DNA from: Chlorokybus atmophyticus
Taxonomy: Eukaryota > Streptophyta > Chlorokybophyceae > Chlorokybales > Chlorokybaceae
Length of the DNA: 64,000 nucleotides
Assembly: GCA_009103225.1 (NCBI GenBank)
Contig: RHPI01001202.1
Coordinates: 470,273 to 534,272 of the forward strand
Direction of reading: 5' to 3'
In this document: one piece after another, positions 48,887 to 64,000 of the stretch
Numbering within the stretch: the stretch's first letter is position 1
Layout: each line of letters begins with the position of its first letter
Program-made: the position numbers and the translations under genes
The notes under the pieces: model-generated
Seen by the model: only the letters and a program-made list of their open reading frames with translations
Database searches by the model: none
What the model was told of the DNA's origin: nothing

Positions 48887-49120
48887 GCCGCCGCACACCT
48901 TGTTCCAACCTAACCGCCCTAACAATTATTCCTGCCGTTAAGCTGACGGCCTTGTGTGCACTAAATCCGACGGATGGTTGTTGTCCAAACGCATCGGATG
49001 GCCTTGCATAGGCCAGATTGACACCGAAACCTATTTGCCTTAACGGCCTAATTAGTCCGAAGCCCTACACCTACCAACTTGTGTGTGGCATACGCCAGGG
49101 TGTGGGCGACGTGAGCGGCG
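48887..49120. promoter_or_regulatory. Compact divergent promoter, SAM carrier / NDUFS8
   Basis: 234 bp between start codons. It has GTTAAGCTGACG at 48937-48948 (the same 12-mer as at 16681-16692), several CCTAAC/CCCTAAC words at the carrier side, and paired GACGGATGG/CATCGGATGG words near 48970-49000. Confidence 0.5.
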
Positions 49121-50663
<1,543 letters not shown>

Positions 50664-52800
50664 ACAAGATTGATGTCTGGACCCGCCATGAAGTGTTAGT
50701 TGCTGGCAGGTGAATTACTTGTCTGCTCACTACTGTAGGTGTATATTGACAGGGTTTATATTCCTGAAAGTCCCATTGATTGTTGCTTTGTGATGCTGCT
50801 GCACTGGCTACGCATGACACGCGTGTAAGTTGCACACATTTGGCTCGTGTGGCTGGTTGGTCCGATCAAACACGTCAACACATACAGTCAATGTTTAGCA
50901 GCACAGCCTCTGCTGGTGCTGGTCTACTGGGACAGTGCGTACAGGGAAGTGCGCATCATGTATGAGGAGAAAATTAAATTGGCCTCCTGGATTATTGCTT
51001 TGTCCAGCTATTGCCACTAGCCTGACGCGCACTAGTTAACCAAATGTTAACCTGTGTACATGCCTGAAGCGGCATACAAGTTATTGCTTTGTCCAGTTAT
51101 TGCCAATAGCCTGTTGCGCACTAGTTGACCAACTATTAGCCTGTGTATGTGCCTGAAGTGGCATACAAGTTACTCGTTGTTGAGGGCATAGTGAGCCACT
51201 ATGCATGGAAATGCATCAAAAAAATGGAGTGGCCTTGTGCAAAACCTTGTGGGTTGCAGCTAGCAGCACTGCCATAAAGATTATTTGTAACAATGCGAAG
51301 ATTGATAATCTTTACACATTCACCTATTATGTAAATGATTCGTTTTGTCGTAGGCCTACAATAAAAACACGCAAGGTTGAGCTTGCCATCACTTCACAAC
51401 ATCACAAGGTAATGGTGATGCAAATGCAATGTGTGTGCAATCGACAGGCTGGGCGAAGCTGGGAGCATGTTCTGCTATGGTATGGTATGCAACACACATG
51501 GTGAGCACGGTAGCGGGAGATGATGCAGCATGGGCGCTGCTACAGAGGGTGGTGGGGGAGGCAGAGCAATAGGGAGAAGTCGTCCTTTCTGTTACCATGC
51601 TTGCCATTGCCAATACCGACCAACACAGGCCCATGTGGGCCTGGGTTGGTCGATGTTGGCGATGGCATATCGGCAAGTAAATACAAACAAATAGGTGTGC
51701 ATGCATATCTGACGGGGTAGGCAAGATAGTAGCAGTGTGTACATTAGTATTATGCATCTTAATGAAGAAGGCAGTGTACATAAACCCGGTGGTTGTACCT
51801 TGGCAATGTGTTGACGTGTTGGGCGTGTTGAGCGTATTCGCTGTTGCATGCGTCTGTCACACCCATGCATGCAATAGCATGGGCAGGATAGTGGCATACT
51901 CCTTTTGTACACACAATTGCACAGTGCATCGTTTGTACATGCCAGCATCCATGGTGAACCATTTATTAAATCTCACTAGTGCATCTGATGCTGACGCGAT
52001 GTTGATATATTAATAATTTGTTACATTGACGATTTAAGTATAGCATAGGGTACAATAAAGGGATTAAAGTACGAAAACGCAATTGATGAACAACCTACAA
52101 TTTAAAGTCCACATCAGCACCCCACAAGCAACCACCGCAAAGCTAGCTTACACTCTAAGGGCTGAAGCTATGTGCGTTGAAGAAGGCAGGCAAAACAGCA
52201 GGCGTGGCTTTTAAGATAGACATGTCAAACTACCTGCAGAATGGCAGAGCATGCATGTGCATACATTATTTCATGTGTCATGTTATTATTATTGTGATAT
52301 CATTTTGCAATTAACGATACTAAGTTTAGCAATGACTCTAAAATACAAGAACACTATTGAAGTCGTAATAACACAAGCCGCACAATGAAATAAAACCAAT
52401 AAAATAACAAGTCTTTACGCTATGCGAATACCTAAGCTATGATCGTTGTGAGCATATCAGCACATCATCTAATGCCATTTCTTCCTAGCAGAGCTTAAAA
52501 GAAGTTGGAAAAGTTAACAACAAGGCGGAAAAACTTGCTCTCCGATGTTTCATGTTTTTAGGGAGCTTTATTCATGGAGAACAGCCATGAATGAAATTGT
52601 GAACAGAGGCACGGATAGCATCATGTTGCTACGGTGAATCACGTGAGTGCGCACCCAATCACCGTCGACAGATTCTGCCCAACCGGCAGGCTACGCGGTA
52701 TTAAGGTCTTACGTTAAGGTTGTTCTACCTTAACTGTGAACAAGGCTTCAGCCAGCATCCACTGATCAACTGATTGATGAACGACCTCAAGTTGATTGAA
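50664..52800. other. Noncoding region downstream of NDUFS8
   Basis: Contains an 89-bp tandem duplication (50992-51169) and AT-rich sequence at 51980-52600. No supported gene. GTTAAGGT...ACCTTAAC, an 8-bp inverted repeat, lies at 52713-52734, near the CtpA promoter side. Confidence 0.5.
50992..51169 (+). repeat. Two-copy 89-bp tandem repeat
   Basis: Units 50992-51080 and 51081-51169 both start TTATTGCTTTGTCCAG and end GGCATACAAG, with about a dozen mismatches. The divergence shows an older duplication. Confidence 0.9.
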
Positions 52801-53070
52801 TCAGTGCAGTAATGTAAAGGCAATCTGGAACGGGTGAACTGAGTCTCTGGCCTGGTCAAGTTCCGGCGTGTCGCGCACTGTGCTGCCCGGTGCAAACCTG
52901 CGGCAGGGCGACGTGTTGCTCGGCGCTTTTTGTGTGGGCGAGCTGCTGCTGCCAGCAGCGGCGGCGGTGTGGTTGTTGTAGGTGGCGGTGGTGGCGTCGT
53001 CAAGGGTAACAGTTTTGTTTGGTGAGGTGCAGCTGAGCAGCGTGTAAGGTGCTCGCCTCTTATTCCGCAT
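52801..53070 (-). CDS. Possible small gene, unknown
   Basis: An 89-codon ORF whose middle (VTLDDATTATYNNHTAAAAG through GSTVRDTPELDQARDSV) has C-rich third positions like the real exons here. No family is recognised. Its start lies 24 bp from the CtpA start on the other strand, so it could instead be the CtpA promoter with chance coding bias. A 46-bp exact copy of its centre (52885-52930) sits beside the terminal gap at 63875-63920. Confidence 0.3.
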   Translation of the reverse strand: MRNKRRAPYTLLSCTSPNKTVTLDDATTATYNNHTAAAAGSSSSPTQKAPSNTSPCRRFAPGSTVRDTPELDQARDSVHPFQIAFTLLH

Positions 53071-53094
53071 GCCTTCTTCGTGACAGCGCCTGCC

Positions 53095-53492
53095 ATGGCG
53101 GCGGCGATGGTGGGCGAGCTGCTGTCATGCGGCGGCAGCGGCAGCAGCAGCCACCAGATGGCAGCAGCTGCAGCCTCGACGCCGTCTCACGTCTTCAACC
53201 ACGGACCATCCGCGTCACTGAGACCCCCGAGAAAAGTGCGTGCATGGTGACCACGCGTTGACTGGACACTGCAGCTGGTGCTTGCTGTTACGCACCGTGA
53301 AGCAGTGCTTATGCTTGCTGTACGTTCAGCTTAATCGCATGTTCATGCTTCACTTAGAACCCTGGCGAATCAGCACATGACTATGTGTCAAGCAGCACAA
53401 CCACAACATGCAGCAGCTCACTCTGGTCAGTTTTGTTCTGTTCTGTTAGCTTGAAGAGCACTGCAGCTGGTGAGACGATACCAGTGGGTAAA

Positions 53493-53526
<34 letters not shown>

Positions 53527-56500
53527 ACGCCTGGAGTTGTTCGCAGCGGTTGTCATCAGCTTGTCGACTGGTTCACCATCTTGCAAGCCATCTGTACCCA
53601 GTTGTAAACCTTTCACGAAGAGCAAGCTGTCGGCAGTGTTGCGCTTGCAGTTGTGCATGCGTTTGCGGCTTGTGGCTGATTGCACTAACGTCAGTATTTA
53701 GCAACGTCAATAGCGCGTGGAGCTAGAACCAAACGGAGTTGAGAAGTGTTGAATGCTGTGAAGGACGATCCAGCCTGTTATGTCACCTACACTGACAAGC
53801 CATGCATGAGGCTCCAAGCAAGTTACGATTGTTATTGCTCAGCTGCTGTCTGTCAGACACTCAACGTTGAGGTGGCACCAAAGTGTGTGAGAAGTATGCG
53901 CTTCCCGTCCGTATGAACGTAGCGTGGTTGCAATGGCAATTGAGCTACGTGGTGGTTGTTGAACAAGAGGGCACACTCGCATGCTTGACATAAGTTGATT
54001 CTGAAACCTACATGGCATGCTCGCAGTCACATGCCTTGAATGCGGTCAGTTGTCCAACGACATGAATTAGCTTATAAAGCCATGCGCTCAAGCATGCTGG
54101 CCACAGCTTGGTTGACCATCAATGGTGCGACATGCTTGTGAGAGCAGTGATCGCATTGCATAAAGTGTAGGCTGACTGAATTTCACCTGTAAAAAGTTAG
54201 CATTCACCCTAACTGCTAACTGCTGGCCAATGCAGGCTGTCCGGCGAGCTGTGCGGTCGCTTGCACACTATGCGGCATCTAGGTCGCTGTGCAACTGCGA
54301 TGAACTCAGGCTGTCTGAGCAGAGCAGTCGCAAGAAGGCTGCAGTCGCATCCATCAAGAGCGCAGTTGCAGGCAAGTGGAACACATGTGCATGTACACAC
54401 GTTCCTGTTCATGTGTATGTGGCTTTGTTGGCCTTTGTCATTGCTTATTGCTCTGACCATTACGCAGAAGCTGCACAGTCCAGATGGCAGCCTTTGGGTA
54501 ATCTCGCTGCAGCGCTGTTAACAAATGTTAGCAATGTTTCGAGGCGAGCCGTCATCTCAGGAGCTTTGGCAACCATCACCGCTGCGTCTATCGCAACCAG
54601 CGCCGTGTACCCGCCTCCAGCAGGTTTGATAGTATTATTGTGTAACATGTGCGGCAATGTGGGGTTGCACCACGAACATGGGGTTGTTGTGCGCAGGCGC
54701 ACTATCAGAAGAGAATCTTCTGTTTCTGGAGGCCTGGCGCACGGTGGACCGCGCTTACATTGACAAAACTTTCAACGGGCAGAGCTGGTTTAAGTACCGT
54801 GAAGAGGTTTTGAAAAACAGCCCCATGAACACTCGACAAGAGACATGTGAGCAGCAGCAGTTGCCATACTTTCTGTTGTGCACAAGTCGTCTCTCAGTGG
54901 AGAAGTGTAGTGGTATTTATACGTTGAGATATCAACACTGCGCTGCTGCCTGCAGATGCTGCTATACGTACCATGCTTTCCACCCTTGACGACCCCTTCA
55001 CCCGGTTTCTTGAACCAGAAAAATACCGCAGCTTAAAGGTGTGTTTGTTCAACCACAAGTGTTACCCATGTGCGAAGTGCGCAAGGTTGCTGTACTTTGT
55101 CACATGCGTGGCTTTGTTGTTATGTGTCGTGACAGCCATTCAACTGTTGAGCGGCTCATCTCACGCAGTTAGTGGCGTGTTAGTGCACCAATACGCCATC
55201 AACATACCAGCAGCTGCTGGTATGTTGATGGCGTATTGGTGCACTAACAATCTCTGTGTGTCTCTGACTGTTGCGAACTTGTCTTTTGTTGTTGGCTTTG
55301 CTCAGTCTGGCACGTCTGGCGCGGTCACGGGCGTGGGTCTGGAGGTTGGGTTCAACGGGGGGCGGGCTGGGGAGTTGACGGTGGTGGCGCCCGTGGTGGG
55401 CGGGCCGGCAGACAGGGCTGGCATCGCCCCGGGAGACGCGATACTCAACATTGATGGCGTGGATACAACGGGGATGGGGCTGTATGATGCCGCCCAGCGC
55501 CTGCAGTATGTTGGCCATGCAGGAGCACAACATACTGGAACTCTGTGTGGGTTGTGATGTTGTGTGCATGCGCAGAGGTCCTGTGGACACGCAAGTCATG
55601 CTGAAGATACGCAAGAATGGAACACATTCGGAGTTGGAATTGGCGCTGACGTAAGTTGGTTCTGAACCATATGCATTGCCTGTTGCATGGGGTATGGCTG
55701 CTATGCACTTTTGCTGTTGCTTGCAGCTACACACAATTTGGACACACTTGGGTGTGATGCAGGCGCGAAAACATCAGTTTGAATCCTGTAACATCAAAGA
55801 TTTGCACACCAGTGGGTGGACTGGAGAAGCGCGTGGGCTACATTCGGCTTTCAACGTTCAACAACAACTCTGCGGGTATTATGCGCAAAGGCAGTTGTTA
55901 TAGTGGCAGCTTTGGGTATGCATATTGTCCTTATGAGTTTCCAACATGAGCAGCTGCGGTGAGAAAAGCAATTGAGTTGTTGAAAGAAGGCGGTGCGGAG
56001 TCGTACATCTTGGACATCAGGAACAACAGGTTTGTGCAGTAGTATTATGTGATACGGGCCACTGATTGGTGTGATGCTGGCATGGATGAATGTTTGAAAC
56101 CAACAGTACGATGCCTCATCATTCATTAGTACCTTGACAGTACTAGTATTCAGTTCACGGCCATTATATTATCTGAATTGATTTCAGCTTGTCTGCCCTT
56201 GTTTTATCTAAGGCAGTCAGTCTGTTGCTATGACATTGACAGTAGTACTGGTGGCATCGCCAATGTTGTTGCAGCATTTGCGTCATGTCGGTCACTAAAC
56301 AGGACTGTCGATGCAGTGGCGGTCTGTTCCCTGCTGGTGTTGAGATAGCGCGCATGTGGTAAGCAAGCCTGCATGTGTTGGTGAGCTGCTTTCTTGTCAG
56401 GTCACAATTCGAGATTGTGTTGTTAACAGCAGCCATGTTAATTTACAGGCTAGATGTAGGTGACATTGTCTTCATTGCTGACAACATGGGGATCAGAGAT

Positions 56501-57202
56501 TCCTACCAAGCTGACGGCACAGCTATTGCTACCAAGGAACCTCTTGCAGTGCTGGTATGTTGTTTTGGAGATTGGGATGCCTGCCCATGCGTATCTGTGT
56601 GTGCGAGCGCAAGCCTGCTTATGCACTGCCTTACCTCAGCGCCATTTTCGCCATGCACAGGTGAACAAAGGCACCGCAAGCGCCAGTGAGATCCTGGCCG
56701 GCGCTCTGAAAGACAACAAAAGAGCAGTCATCTTGGGAGACAAAACCTTTGGCAAAGGGTACGGTAGAATGCTGATGCCTACATTGAAGACATGAAAGCC
56801 TCTGCTGTCATGTGTCATATGACATGTGCGCACCTGGTTGTAACGATTACCATGTTTAGGTTAATACAGTCGGTGTTTGAGCTATCCGACGGCTCCGGAC
56901 TGGCTGTGACGGTGGCGAGATACGAAACCCCAGCGCACATCAACATCAACAAGGTGCAGCACGTTGTGCGCAGCAGGTTGTTGTTTGCCGCTAGTGTGCG
57001 CCATGCACGCAGCTGACGCATGCGCTTTGCTCTACAGGTGGGTGTTGCTCCAGATGCGCCGCTGCCTGGAAGCTATCCAATGACGGGCCCGACAGACTTC
57101 TGCGAAGCCATGCGCACCGACCTCGGCAAGCAACTCTTAGCTGACCTGAAGTCTCCCGAAGATGTGCCTGCGCTGGTGCTGGCCAAAACAGTGATGGAAT
57201 AA
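53095..57202 (+). CDS. C-terminal processing peptidase, CtpA-like (D1 protein processing)
   Basis: Fourteen exons: 53095-53235, 54236-54371, 54468-54623, 54697-54846, 54956-55038, 55306-55505, 55576-55650, 55763-55875, 55954-56029, 56317-56358, 56449-56554, 56661-56758, 56860-56953 and 57038-57202, giving 544 aa. A long Ser/Ala/Arg-rich N-terminus with a hydrophobic segment ([21 protein letters not shown]) suggests plastid, thylakoid-lumen targeting. Then [31 protein letters not shown], a PDZ domain (GVGLEVGF to [10 protein letters not shown]), [31 protein letters not shown], and the catalytic Ser and Lys in [15 protein letters not shown] and GDKTFGKG. Relatives remove the D1 C-terminal extension so the oxygen-evolving Mn cluster can form. 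Intron 2 has a GC donor; intron 5 holds a perfect palindrome. The first-exon assignment (53095-53235) is less certain than the rest. Confidence 0.95.
53495..53525. repeat. (AC)n microsatellite
   Basis: A pure CA dinucleotide run inside the first CtpA intron. Confidence 0.95.
55178..55249. repeat. Perfect 72-bp palindrome in CtpA intron 5
   Basis: The 36 bases 55178-55213, beginning TGTTAGTGCACC, are followed with no spacer by their exact reverse complement, ending GGTGCACTAACA at 55249. The centre is CAGCAG|CTGCTG. It lies in the intron between exons ending 55038 and starting 55306. Confidence 0.95.
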
Positions 57203-57290
57203 CCTGCTGAGGAAGTTCTCTTGCAAGAGAAAAGTTTGCTGCAGTCGTATAGTTGTACTTGTTACTAACAATCCATCTTTGCACACAGGC

Positions 57291-57295
57291 TGTAA
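57291..57295 (+). terminator. TGTAA polyadenylation signal, CtpA
   Basis: Pentamer 89 bp after the stop codon, as expected for chlorophyte 3' ends. Confidence 0.5.
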
Positions 57296-57575
57296 CATGT
57301 GCACTCACTAGGCACTTCATTAGGCAGGTAGGATCGCATCACATGGTGCTAGATGTTGTACCCCTATTAGGTCGATCGGCAGTGTAAATGATTCTGCCCT
57401 AGCCCAGACATGTGTGCATGGCTTCATGCAGTCGCGATCTCCAGTACAGATCAAGCACTGTGCCATGCATCACCAAATCCAGTTGGTGAAGGAGCCATCT
57501 TGCACACGTGGCAGTTTGGCGTGGAGTGAAGCAAGCACCCAATGTACAGCGGTCCTAGAGTCCTAGAACGTTCTT

Positions 57576-57615
57576 TGGACCCCTCAGCACCCCATGTGCG
57601 GTGCTGAGGGGTCCA
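57576..57615. repeat. GC-rich hairpin, 16-bp perfect stem
   Basis: TGGACCCCTCAGCACC at 57576-57591 and its exact reverse complement at 57600-57615, 8-nt loop CCATGTGC. Confidence 0.9.
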
Positions 57616-57877
57616 GCGCATGGTTGTTGCCTTTGCCATTGCTGCTGGTGACTGCCACTGCCGAACAGTCATTTGGCCGCCACTGTTCACTCAACTGACT
57701 GACCCCGCTACTATTGCTGTTACTGTGCGCGCGTATGCTATGCATTGCATTAGCACGAAATCAAGGCATTATTTTTTCACATATACATATGATGGCGGCG
57801 CCATAACCGCAGTTGCAGCGCAGAAGTTGGACGGGGGCCAAGGCGTCGGTCTTGGTGTGTATGTCGCTGCTGTTGAA

Positions 57878-58085
57878 GTCCGGGCCTGACCTCTTCCCGC
57901 TCTCTCCTGCGCTCTTCAGGGTACATCCCCTTGTTGTTGGTTGCCCATGCTCTCTCCTGCTGCTGCTTGAGGGTTGTTCTAGCGGTCCTAGCTGTCCTAG
58001 TGGTTGTAGCAGTCTTGGTTGGTGATAGCTAAGTGAATTCTGCCTTGGCCCCCATGCAAATTGAGTGCTCTGCTGTTGGTTGCCG
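57878..58085 (+). repeat. Dispersed repeat, copy 2
   Basis: Starts CCGGGCCTGACCTCT, has GTCCTAG words and CT-rich blocks, and includes AATTCTGCCTTGGCCC near its right end. Same block order as 11388-11620, with indels. Confidence 0.55.
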
Positions 58086-58646
58086 TTTACACACTCCTTG
58101 CTTGCTTACTGTGGCGCCAAGGAACTCTGGAGGTTGCTGAAACGCAGCTCTACTGTCGGTTATGTGTGTAGATGTGTTTCAGAGTGTACAAAAGATGCAA
58201 GAGGGAGTTCTACACAAGGTTAAGCAAGCAAGAACTGCAACTGCGGCAGCTTTGGTTGAGACAACACAATAAACAGGTATAGGATTTCAGGTTCAACCTT
58301 TGTACATATAGAACTCATTGCCTTGCAAAGCACATACAGCAGTGTACAAGAGGGAAATGTTTTGACTTTCTTGTGTATTCGTGTGATCGATGTGAGTGGA
58401 GTTGTATTACAAGAGATGCAAGAGGGAAATGTACAAGACATGATGCAAGGCCCCAAAGTGACACTCACGAGTGCAAATACGTGCATATCTCTTGATCTCA
58501 GTGTGACGTGCACTGCACAAACTTTTACTCGATTTTACATATGCGCCAGCACATGGCATCCCAAACAGGCTAACTGGATGCCATCTCAGATCATCAGAGC
58601 AGGCAGATGTTTCGCTCACAGTGCAAAGTGGTAAAACCGCCACACG

Positions 58647-58658
58647 TTACATGTTACA
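58647..58658 (-). terminator. Paired TGTAA polyadenylation signals, FTSH4
   Basis: Two copies of TTACA on the plus strand (TGTAA on the gene strand), 195-206 bp after the stop. Confidence 0.5.
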
Positions 58659-58852
58659 TTTGTGAGTAGCGAGTTGGTTACAGTCAAGACCATGGGTGGC
58701 AACCTTGCAAGCTCCAAGTACTGCAATGGCGCGTGTATCAGGCTAGACATATGCACATACCAATCTATGACTGCTGCATCCAAGGGCAATGCTAAGACCT
58801 AACAAAACTACGTATACACACAAGCTGACGGCTGAATCAGTCAAAGCCTGTG

Positions 58853-62577
<3,725 letters not shown>

Positions 62578-62923
62578 TCCCCAATCTGACGCTCAAACGC
62601 AACACTGCCCCTCTCAAGTCCCCGCTCCTCCTCTTCCTCCTCCTCCTCCTTCTGCTGCCTGTGATTTCTCGTGCTCCTCTTTCCTGCCCTGTTTGGGTTC
62701 CCAACACCTGCTGCGTCTCACAGGGCGTAGCTGACTGCTAGTAATACTACTGCTGGTAAGACCCTCACAGCACCACAGCGCAGCGAAGGCAACAGAGAGC
62801 GCTTCACCCCGGCGCAGGCGGCGGCGGCGACCACAGTGAGGTGAGCACTTACGTTTCTGACCGTCGACGTGTTGCAAGCATTTAATTGTTAGGGCTTTTC
62901 CCGCAAAGTACCAATGGCAGTAT
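62578..62923. other. FTSH4 upstream region
   Basis: Contains a GC-rich stretch (62600-62850) with a minus-strand ORF of 87 codons that I could not support as a gene. CCCTAACCCTAAAA, telomere-like and telo-box-like, lies at 62510-62523 just inside intron 1. Confidence 0.4.
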
Positions 62924-63342
62924 AGTCTAACCTCGCTAAGTGCATATCCGCCTTTAGTGCATAAATCTGGCCGTCACCGACGTCTTCAGGGCTAACACCT
63001 GTGCTTTGAGAGCGCATGCTTTCATCGGAGTGCAGTTGATGAGATGCCTAACCTTTGATGTGTCTATGCACTTATCAAGGTAGATTACACTTAAATTACA
63101 GATATACCATACAATCTGCGTACCGGTATATATGAAGTACGGTTTTAAACATAACCACGTGTCTCAAGATTAGGGTTCTTCAATAAGTGCTTAAAATATG
63201 CACGTAAGCCAAGCCCAAGTGCATAATATATGCACTTAAATGGTGCACAATCCATGCACTTTACGAGTGTGCGAAAACGCATAAGCATAAGCGCATACAC
63301 ATGCCCGTTTTTTAAAGGTCTGCACTTATCAAGGTTGGACTG
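62924..63342. mobile_element. TIR-flanked non-autonomous element (pogo/Tigger-like ends)
   Basis: The left end AGTCTAACCTCGCTAAGTGCA (62924-62944) matches the inverted right end TGCACTTATCAAGGTTGGACT (63321-63341) at 18 of 21 positions. A second right-end-like word, TGCACTTATCAAGGTAGATT, occurs inside at 63067-63086, suggesting nested or rearranged copies. TGCA-containing words such as TGCACTTA and AAGTGCAT recur between. No transposase ORF. A TA precedes the left end, but I could not confirm a target-site duplication on the right. Confidence 0.6.
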
Positions 63343-63920
63343 CAGCTAAGCCGTAGCTAACCAATACGAAGCTTGTGACTAGAATAGACTCATTGAACAA
63401 TGGTATTAAATTTGCAATATTGCTGATTGTAACATTTACATGCCGGCTGCCATGCATGCAGCCCATCGATACATGTGTGTTCAGCTGTGTGTCGTCATTG
63501 TCGTCGTCGTCAATTAACGCCGCCCATGCTGCCGCTGCTTGCACTTACTTTGCATTGGGCCTCTAGCGAGCCGTCTGGTGCATATGGTGCTGTACTTTAT
63601 TGTCGTTTTGTTGGCTTGGTTTTGGTGTGCAAATGCTTCCATCAGGTTCGCATGTGTGGCACAGCCTATTAGTTAAATGCACTTCTCATGATAACCTCTA
63701 CCTCCCTCCCTTCTGATTGCAACCTTTATTTCTGCTTTTATTCGTGCTTCTGGAGGCCCTAACTAGTAATTAGGCAAAGTCCATTTCTCACGGTGTACTG
63801 CTGTATTTCGTCAAAATACAGCCCCCTTTTACGACACCCCGTATTCATTTTCCGGGGGGGAAGGGGAGGGCGGGGCCCGGTGCAAACCTGCGGCAGGGCG
63901 ACGTGTTGCTCGGCGCTTTT
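63343..63920. other. Noncoding right flank with duplicated 46-bp segment
   Basis: No supported gene. G-rich low-complexity sequence at 63853-63875 leads directly into a 46-bp exact copy (63875-63920) of 52885-52930, which stops at the gap. Confidence 0.6.
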
Positions 63921-63964
63921 NNNNNNNNNNNNNNNNNNNNNNNNNNNNNNNNNNNNNNNNNNNN
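63921..63964. other. Assembly gap
   Basis: 44 N, followed by a poly-G run (63965-63980) that looks like low-quality contig-end sequence. Confidence 0.98.
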
Positions 63965-64000
63965 GGGGGGGGGGGGGGGGCTTTGTTTGTAAGGGGGGTT

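Larger units (their letters stand above)
57203..58852. other. Noncoding region between convergent CtpA and FTSH4 genes
   Basis: TGTAA at 57291-57295 follows the CtpA stop by 89 bp. TTACA at 58647-58651 and 58654-58658 (TGTAA on the other strand) follow the FTSH4 stop by about 200 bp. Also holds a strong hairpin (57576-57615) and the second copy of the dispersed repeat (57878-58085). Confidence 0.55.

Noticed and set aside
51389-51960. Overlapping minus-strand ORFs of 118-130 codons
   Set aside because: Mutually overlapping frames, no motifs, no splice support.
62614-62877. 87-codon Arg/Gly-rich minus-strand ORF upstream of FTSH4
   Set aside because: Low complexity from GC-rich promoter sequence; the FTSH4 first exon at 62542-62577 fits better as the gene start.

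Overview
The window is nuclear DNA of a photosynthetic, flagellated eukaryote, most likely a chlorophyte green alga. The genes are dense and intron-rich (I resolved about 117 introns by reading frame). Plastid-targeted proteins (LPA3-like DUF1995, SepF, a Cu-ATPase, a CtpA protease, an HNH protein) sit beside mitochondrial ones (NDUFS8, FTSH4-type i-AAA protease), nucleolar fibrillarin, spliceosomal SYF1 and the ciliary protein BBS8. BBS8 implies a ciliated life stage. TGTAA, the usual chlorophyte polyadenylation signal, lies within about 200 bp downstream of several stop codons. I cannot name the species. Two runs of N (37433-37588 and 63921-63964) mark assembly gaps.

Layout. 383-3113 (-) LPA3-like DUF1995 protein. 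4446-6344 (-) fibrillarin, divergent from 6857-10622 (+) SYF1/XAB2. 10623-13682 noncoding, with one copy of a dispersed repeat. 13683-15187 (-) HNH endonuclease-domain protein, 5' exon unresolved. 18012-20842 (-) aminotransferase of the AADAT/ARO8 type. 21689-24817 (-) cytochrome P450, divergent from 24996-29052 (+) BBS8/TTC8. 29562-31715 (-) an unrecognised single-pass membrane protein, divergent from 32324-33444 (+) a SepF-like plastid division protein. 34188-36269 (-) glutathionyl-hydroquinone reductase, divergent from 36453-41506 (+) a PAA1/HMA6-type Cu+-ATPase that contains the first gap. 42990-44967 (-) a decayed retroelement reverse transcriptase. 46353-48886 (-) S-adenosylmethionine carrier, divergent from 49121-50663 (+) NDUFS8. 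53095-57202 (+) CtpA-like C-terminal processing peptidase. 58853-62577 (-) FTSH4/YME1-type protease. 62924-63342 a TIR-flanked element, followed by the terminal gap.

The genes do not form one pathway. They are typical housekeeping and organelle genes, often in head-to-head pairs with 180-610 bp between start codons. No new multi-gene system is evident. The most unusual signals are structural. Nine introns need a GC-AG boundary, mostly with an AG|GCAAG donor. A perfect 72-bp palindrome lies in a CtpA intron. Three hairpin-forming repeat units lie in a carrier intron. Introns carry long alternating CA/CG tracts. Several hairpins and mobile-element remnants lie between genes. Exon boundaries were set by reading frame, phase agreement and family resemblance read by eye; no alignment was run.
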